A stretch of 45,546 nucleotides of DNA from Candidatus Phyllobacterium onerii (GTDB taxonomy: Bacteria > Pseudomonadota > Alphaproteobacteria > Rhizobiales > Rhizobiaceae), in contig NZ_JAQMHX010000022.1 of the NCBI RefSeq assembly GCF_028331445.1, forward strand, positions 1 to 45,546. Reading direction: 5' to 3'. The position numbers and the translations under genes were made by a program. Positions within the stretch are counted from its first letter, which is position 1, and each line of letters opens with the position of its first letter. The notes under the pieces are model-generated. The model searched no databases and had not been told where the DNA came from. It was given only the letters and a program-made list of their open reading frames with translations. This document shows, piece by piece, positions 41,702 to 45,546 of the stretch.

Positions 41702-41760
41702 CCGCCATACCAGTTTGAGGGCAAACAGCTAGCCGATATTCCAACTAGTATCCGTGTTGA

Positions 41761-42696
41761 TCAAGCCCTATTTTCGGACCATTTTCTCCCGTCACGCAGC
41801 AGAGCGTTGGCGATGGTTACAAGCTTGCGCATGATGGCTGTGAGAGCCACTTTTGCGGGTTTGCCTGCTTTGATCAACTGCTGATATTTAGCCTTGTGAG
41901 TCAGGTCATGCCGGATCGTGCAGAGCGCGGGCATGTACATCGCTCGGCGCAGGAATGGACGCCCGCCCCGAATGCGTTCCTTACCCTGCCATCGTCCTGA
42001 CTGCCTTGAGATCGGTGCCAAACCTGCGAGGCATGCGGCTTGCTTTCCGGACATTGAACCGAGTTCGGGCATCTCGATCAGCATCGAAAAGGCTGTGATG
42101 TCCGATATGCCAGGAATGCTGGTGAGGATCTCCAAACGCGCCAAAAGCTCATCATCCTGAGCGATCATTTCCATGATTGCCTGATCGAGTTGCTTCAGAT
42201 GCTTTTCAACCTGAATCAACCGTTCCTTGAGATGACGCTTCAGAAGCGCTTGCGTAGTTGTTTGCAGCCGTGTTTTGACCGTCACCCGGTCTTTGATCAG
42301 TCCACGCCTTGCTGTCGTCATCTCCCGGAGAACATTGAGGTATTCGGCTTTGGGTGCTTGAGGTTGAAGCTGCAAGACAGCTCCCATTCTGGCCAAAACC
42401 TCCGCATCCACCTTGTCGGTCTTTGCCACTCTGCCAGTCGCCTCGGCAAACCTGCGCGCCTGCCACGGATTGACTTTGACATACCGCACGGCCGCAGCAG
42501 CAAGGCTCGCTTCAAGTTGACGGTGATAGATTCCCGAGGCTTCGAATACGATGAGGAGAATCTCCTTCTCCGCAATCCAGCCTTGGAAATTATCGAGGCC
42601 ACTGTTGTCGTTGGTGAACTGACGGTGCTCCTCTCCCGTCAAGCAGAAGACGTCAAACTTGTCTTTCGACACGTCGATTCCAATGATAGCATTCAT
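41761..42696 (-). CDS. IS110-family transposase
   Basis: This 311-residue recombinase is apparently full length. The N-terminal RuvC-like DEDD domain begins 'IIGIDVSKDKFDVF' with the first catalytic Asp. It then has 'LLIVFEASGIYHRQL' (Glu) and 'KTDKVDAEVLARMG' (Asp-Asp). The C-terminal Tnp domain has 'LTSIPGISDITAFSMLIEMPELG', 'AGLAPISRQSGRW..KERIRGGRPFLRRAMYM' with the conserved Ser, and 'LI.AGKPAKVALTAIMRKLV'. It mobilises the element through a bridge-RNA-guided reaction. No frameshift or missing motif was seen, so it may be active. Confidence 0.93.
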   Translation of the reverse strand: MNAIIGIDVSKDKFDVFCLTGEEHRQFTNDNSGLDNFQGWIAEKEILLIVFEASGIYHRQLEASLAAAAVRYVKVNPWQARRFAEATGRVAKTDKVDAEVLARMGAVLQLQPQAPKAEYLNVLREMTTARRGLIKDRVTVKTRLQTTTQALLKRHLKERLIQVEKHLKQLDQAIMEMIAQDDELLARLEILTSIPGISDITAFSMLIEMPELGSMSGKQAACLAGLAPISRQSGRWQGKERIRGGRPFLRRAMYMPALCTIRHDLTHKAKYQQLIKAGKPAKVALTAIMRKLVTIANALLRDGRKWSENRA

Positions 42697-42800
42697 CTGT
42701 CTTTTCCCTCACCTGGTCTTGTCATGCGGGCCTCACGCCCCTGTATCCGTTCAGGCCGATAGAAAAGACGGGGCGATCACACTAATTTCCGGTCCCTGTA
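42697..42800 (-). ncRNA. Predicted IS110 bridge RNA region
   Basis: The non-coding segment upstream of the IS110 transposase is where this family encodes its bridge RNA. It contains short complementary blocks, for example GGGCCTCACGCCCC around 42727-42743. This is a prediction from family knowledge. I did not fold the RNA or define its ends. Confidence 0.4.
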
Positions 42801-42830
42801 CGACCTGAGGTGCTTCGATCCATCCCCGCC

Positions 42831-42860
42831 GCTGACTGGCATACTGAAGTGCCAGTCAGC
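42831..42860. repeat. Perfect 11-bp inverted repeat beside the IS110 element
   Basis: Arms 42831-42841 and 42850-42860 (GCTGACTGGCA and its complement) flank an 8-bp loop. An outer GAGGTGCT/AGCACCTC pair (42807-42814 and 42858-42865) overlaps it. There is no T run. It lies 34 bp past the DUF3606 stop and next to the presumed IS end. It could be a DUF3606 terminator or a palindrome targeted by the IS. Confidence 0.55.
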
Positions 42861-42894
42861 ACCTCGCTTATCGCAGAAGATCCTGCCCAAAAGC

Positions 42895-43104
42895 CTAAGA
42901 CAAGAGGTGCGCATAAGTCTGACGCGTTTTTCGCTTCGACAGCTCGGCCTTTATTTTTTCCCCGTCGCCATTGTACTTCGCGATCAGTTGCTCGGCATCG
43001 TCGCGCCGCAGATGCAGGGGCTTCATAAGATATTGGACTTCGTACTTCTTGCCAGCGGCGACTGTTTCCCAGTCGGTCGTACGTTTTGTCTTATCATCAG
43101 CCAT
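42895..43104 (-). CDS. DUF3606-like small protein
   Basis: This 69-residue soluble protein reads 'YEVQYLMKPLHLRRDDAEQLIAKYNGDGEKIKAEL', the helix-turn pattern of DUF3606 small rhizobial proteins. A basic 'SKRKTR' segment sits near the end. The ATG at 43104 follows ATGGAGGAAGTC with ideal spacing and is preferred over the upstream extension. The function is unknown; the family is common in stress-related regions. Confidence 0.72.
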   Translation of the reverse strand: MADDKTKRTTDWETVAAGKKYEVQYLMKPLHLRRDDAEQLIAKYNGDGEKIKAELSKRKTRQTYAHLLS

Positions 43105-43322
43105 GACTTCCTCCATCCATAGATTGACCAGGTGAGGTTCGCCGCAGAACAAGGAATATCAGAGTTTGCGCGACGTGCCTCCGTGAGGGAACTAAGCTCC
43201 CGACTCGGCTCAAACTTTCATAGCAAGAGATTGTTCCGCACTTGTACGCTGGTGCACGTAACAGCCCGCGGCCCCTTGCACGCAACACGAGCCTCCCGCA
43301 GACCCGCCAGATTGCATTGCCG
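43105..43322. other. Intergenic
   Basis: A 218-bp spacer between two minus-strand genes. Nothing is recognised beyond the ribosome binding site of the DUF3606 gene. Confidence 0.35.
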
Positions 43323-43628
43323 TCAAAGAATGTCGACCGTATGGGTGCTGATGATGATCTGGTGTTGCTGAAAAACGGATTCGAGAGTTTTTCGGTAGTC
43401 TTTCCACCAGTCATGAGAAAGCCTTTTGGTCATGACCTCGAAGACGATGATCTGGTCGAACTCCAATTTTCCCCCGTGCGCCCACAATCCTTCAGCGGGC
43501 GCGTTGGAAAACGTGGTGACGCCGCCGAATTTGGCCGTCAGCTTCTGTTTCACCCGGTCGTGCGTTTCGGAAGGAAGAGCGCGGCCATCCGGATCATTCA
43601 GGGGAAGATATATCTTGACCAAATGCAT
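43323..43628 (-). CDS. Conserved small hypothetical protein
   Basis: This 101-residue soluble protein has the regular alternation of a ferredoxin-like alpha/beta fold: 'MHLVKIYLPLND', 'HDRVKQKLTAKFGGVTTF', 'DQIIVFEVMTKRLSHDWWKDYRKTLESVF', 'QIIISTHTVDIL'. I recognise it as a type seen in rhizobia but know no function. AGGAA precedes the ATG closely. It stands alone between intergenic stretches. Confidence 0.65.
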   Translation of the reverse strand: MHLVKIYLPLNDPDGRALPSETHDRVKQKLTAKFGGVTTFSNAPAEGLWAHGGKLEFDQIIVFEVMTKRLSHDWWKDYRKTLESVFQQHQIIISTHTVDIL

Positions 43629-44078
43629 TTCCTGCCTTCGATGATCGTCTCAATCCACAAATGCCGGGATCCCGGTTTCCCGGCCCCAGTACCCTTCGTC
43701 CTATCAACCCGACCGCGCTCCCGATTTAACTCACTTGCCGCTCCACAGGTTCCGCCTTCAGTTAACCTTTGCCGACAGTACTGCTGCCGAATAGGCCGCC
43801 TTCGCGTAACTGGTGAACTCTAGGGCATTGCCGGGAGTCGAGCACCTCTCGACGCGCTCGAAACATGCGCCGACCGCGACGAGAAACCGTGCGCCGACGA
43901 TTCCGGATCAAATACCCAGCCAGCCTGGCAGCGCCGAACAGCCATTGACGCTTTGGCCAGGAACGGCCCCATGAATAACGACGCCCTATTACTTCATGAA
44001 CATCTGCGCGAACCACCCAAGACCCCCATAGTGATCGCTGCAATCCCCGCACCGTTTCGCCATTTTTCTTCACATTCC
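43629..44078. other. Region without a recognised gene
   Basis: About 450 bp. A 103-codon Arg-rich minus-strand frame starts at a GTG (44073) just after the DUF72 stop. It has no family signature and is probably chance or decayed sequence. Confidence 0.35.
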
Positions 44079-44975
44079 CTATGTGCGCAAACCATCGCTT
44101 TTCAGGAGTTCTATAAGCGCTTTTGCGTTTTTGATCGCATGACCGTCACGGTCATTGTTGAAATAGACCCAAACATTTTTGGCGCGGCTCTTGCGGATTC
44201 GCGCAGCCCAATTCGCTAATTCGTCGTCGCTGTAGTCATGACGGTACCAATTCGTGGTTCCGTGGAATCGGACGTAGATATCGTCGGCGGTTTTGACCAG
44301 TTCCTCTGGAAGTCGCGGTCCGCTGCAGGAGCAGAAGATCGCTCCGGCCGCACGAAAAGCCGCATAGACTTCCTCGTTCCACCAGCTTTTGTGACGAAAT
44401 TCAACGACGTTGCGGTGACGTGGATTCAGTTGCTGCAAGATGGTTTTAAGAAATGCCGGGTCGTAGCGAACGCTTGGAGGTAGCTGAAACAGAAAACAGC
44501 CCATTCGTTCCCCAAGCAAATCTGCGATGTATCCGAAATCGCGTATCAAGGGTTCGGTACCGTCAAAACGCTTAACATGAGTGATCAGTTCGCATACTTT
44601 GATCGTGTAGACGAAGTCGCCAGTCGCCTGGCGCAGCCAAGTCCTGACTGTCGCAACCGTTGGCCAGGCATAAAATGGTGCATTGAGCTCCACGGTTCCA
44701 AAACTTTTTTCGTAAATCGAAAACCATTGACTTGATGGCACGTCATCTGGATAAAATTTGCCCTTCCAATGCCAATAGTACCAGCCGGAACACCCAACAT
44801 GGACGCCATCCCGCAGACGATTAGACGGGGCCACCGGCTCAAGCACGTCTTCCTTCGAAATACGAACTGCGTGCATCTTTGCCGCGCGTTGTAGATTTGT
44901 CAGTCGTTGCCTTTGCCTGCGCTCGGCTCGCCGCTCGCGTCGTTGTTGGATCTCTTCGGGGGAACGATCGCTCAC
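44079..44975 (-). CDS. DUF72 family protein
   Basis: This 298-residue protein has a basic, coiled N-terminal extension (about residues 1-40, 'RRERRAERRQRQRLTNLQRA'). A TIM-barrel-like DUF72 domain follows, with 'VHVGCSGWYYWHWKGKFYP', 'FGTVELNAPFYAWPTVATVRTW', 'KVCELITHVKRF', 'LFQLPPS', 'VVEFRHKSWWNEEV', 'YVRFHGTTNWYRHDYSD' and 'VWVYFNNDRDGHAIKNA'. The family (YecE-like) is widespread and of unresolved function. The GTG at 44975 has GGAGAAAT upstream and is the best start; an upstream in-frame ATG gives an unlikely extension. Confidence 0.88.
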   Translation of the reverse strand: MSDRSPEEIQQRRERRAERRQRQRLTNLQRAAKMHAVRISKEDVLEPVAPSNRLRDGVHVGCSGWYYWHWKGKFYPDDVPSSQWFSIYEKSFGTVELNAPFYAWPTVATVRTWLRQATGDFVYTIKVCELITHVKRFDGTEPLIRDFGYIADLLGERMGCFLFQLPPSVRYDPAFLKTILQQLNPRHRNVVEFRHKSWWNEEVYAAFRAAGAIFCSCSGPRLPEELVKTADDIYVRFHGTTNWYRHDYSDDELANWAARIRKSRAKNVWVYFNNDRDGHAIKNAKALIELLKSDGLRT

Positions 44976-45184
44976 GGCAGCAATTTCTCCTGCGCGTAAC
45001 CACTGCAGACTAACTTTAATCCACAATCCAGAATGCGAGCTGAGAGACGTAACGCGCCCTTAGCGAACCAAATCTGCTTACGCCAAAACAGGTAGCCGCC
45101 CGGACAATGCAAGCTGGCGGACGTTGTCCGACGACCCATCGCTGCAGTCTCAAGATCGGTCGTTGTGATGACATGCAATGTTGA

Positions 45185-45546
45185 TCATTCCTTCGCCGAT
45201 CCTGGTGCTGCTATTTTGGCATGCTGCCCGGCCAGCATTCCAGACGGTGTGATGTTCGCAATTGCCGACTGGAGCTTGTTCTTCCAGCCACTGACGACGT
45301 CTCCCTCGTTGCCCATCATGGCGTCGAATCCGGCCCGCGCGACATCAGCAGGGTCATCCTTCTTGGACTGGCCTATTGCCGTGTCAAGCATATGCGCGCG
45401 CTCGAAGAAGCGGGTGTCCGTGGCACCCGGCATAAGGCAGCTGACCGTCACGCCGGTGTCCTCAAGCTCTTCACGCAGGGCGAAGGAAAAACTGTTCAGG
45501 AAGGCCTTGGTACCGTTATAAACTGCCTGATAGGTGCCTGGTATGA
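45185..45546 (-). CDS. Short-chain dehydrogenase/reductase, 3' part only
   Basis: The window ends inside this minus-strand gene, so only the last 120 codons are present. They include the SDR active-site segment 'YNGTKAFLNSFSFALREEL', with the Tyr-x-x-x-Lys pair, and the following 'VTVSCLMPGATDTRFFERA' strand that closes over NAD(P). The C-terminus ('DPADVARAGFDAMMGNEGDVVSGW') is typical of classical SDRs of the short 'DltE/YqjQ' type. The substrate is unknown. The stop at 45185 is followed by about 200 bp of spacer before the DUF72 gene. Confidence 0.85.
   Translation of the reverse strand, partial: IPGTYQAVYNGTKAFLNSFSFALREELEDTGVTVSCLMPGATDTRFFERAHMLDTAIGQSKKDDPADVARAGFDAMMGNEGDVVSGWKNKLQSAIANITPSGMLAGQHAKIAAPGSAKE

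Larger units (their letters stand above)
41720..42800 (-). mobile_element. IS110-family insertion sequence (approximate ends)
   Basis: The element contains one DEDD transposase gene and non-coding flanks. IS110 elements lack classical terminal inverted repeats, and I could not fix the exact ends by eye. The left flank after the transposase stop reads toward a 'GATCAACACGGATAC' stretch. The right, upstream flank (42697-about 42800) is the expected site of the bridge RNA. The element lies between the GFA-NadE gene and the DUF3606 gene. Confidence 0.7.

Noticed and set aside
43762..44073. 103-codon Arg-rich minus frame after the DUF72 gene
   Set aside because: It has a GTG start with a plausible coupling distance, but no signature and a composition like chance sequence. 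It is not called as a gene.

Overview
The window looks like accessory DNA from an alpha-proteobacterium of the order Hyphomicrobiales (Rhizobiales), probably a Rhizobiaceae/Phyllobacteriaceae relative. The evidence is the gene content (DUF982, DUF1236, DUF6328, DUF6766, DUF3606 and DUF72 proteins, a rhizobial-type PotD/A/B/C importer beside a HisD-like dehydrogenase, NHEJ-type ligases) and a moderately high GC content. I see no rRNA, tRNA, CRISPR array or replication origin, so chromosome or megaplasmid cannot be decided.

Layout. (1) 0.1-6.1 kb: small stress and hypothetical genes: a duplicated DUF6328 membrane protein, a cupin, DUF982, a KGG-like hydrophilic peptide and a frameshifted outer-membrane protein. 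A broken Rieske domain also lies here. (2) 6.2-15.3 kb: a mostly co-directional envelope block. It holds a TolB/TPR transducer-like protein, DUF2092, a 70-residue exported peptide, a decayed DUF900 hydrolase, a lipoprotein, a beta-barrel protein and two different DUF1254/DUF1214 proteins. (3) 15.4-17.2 kb: a decayed periplasmic nitrate reductase locus. napF is intact, napD is frameshifted, and napA has lost most of its catalytic body. (4) 17.4-23.7 kb: an intact catabolic and transport unit, with a HisD-like (sulfopropanediol dehydrogenase-type) enzyme divergent from an XRE-cupin regulator and a four-gene polyamine/opine-type ABC importer. (5) 23.8-26.7 kb: an ICMT-like methyltransferase and a CHASE4-GGDEF-EAL protein. 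(6) 26.7-33.7 kb: a broken LigD ligase, a run of small rhizobial stress genes (zinc ribbon plus membrane peptide, DUF982, Gly/Asn-repeat protein), three DUF1236 proteins, glycan-gene fragments and an SMR-like protein. (7) 35.1-41.4 kb: flavodoxin-like reductase, an intact LigC-type ATP-dependent ligase, a proline-rich microprotein, a glycine-zipper stress protein, a broken DUF6766 gene, a cystathionine beta-lyase-like enzyme and a GFA-domain/NadE fusion. (8) 41.7-45.5 kb: an IS110-family element, DUF3606, a conserved small protein, a DUF72 protein and the 3' part of an SDR gene cut by the window end.

Two themes stand out. First, the window is rich in decaying genes: Rieske, OMP, DUF900, napD, napA, ligD, DUF6766 and UDP-galactopyranose mutase fragments. 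Some breaks are single-base indels that could be sequencing error. The napA and DUF900 internal deletions and the chimeric napA tail cannot be explained that way. Second, many genes encode small exported or hydrophilic proteins typical of rhizobial stress islands.

The best candidates for an undescribed system are the DUF2092 / 70-aa peptide / lipoprotein / barrel / paired DUF1254 envelope block and the DUF1236 trio. The GFA-NadE fusion is the oddest single protein. All assignments are from reading the sequence, without database searches.
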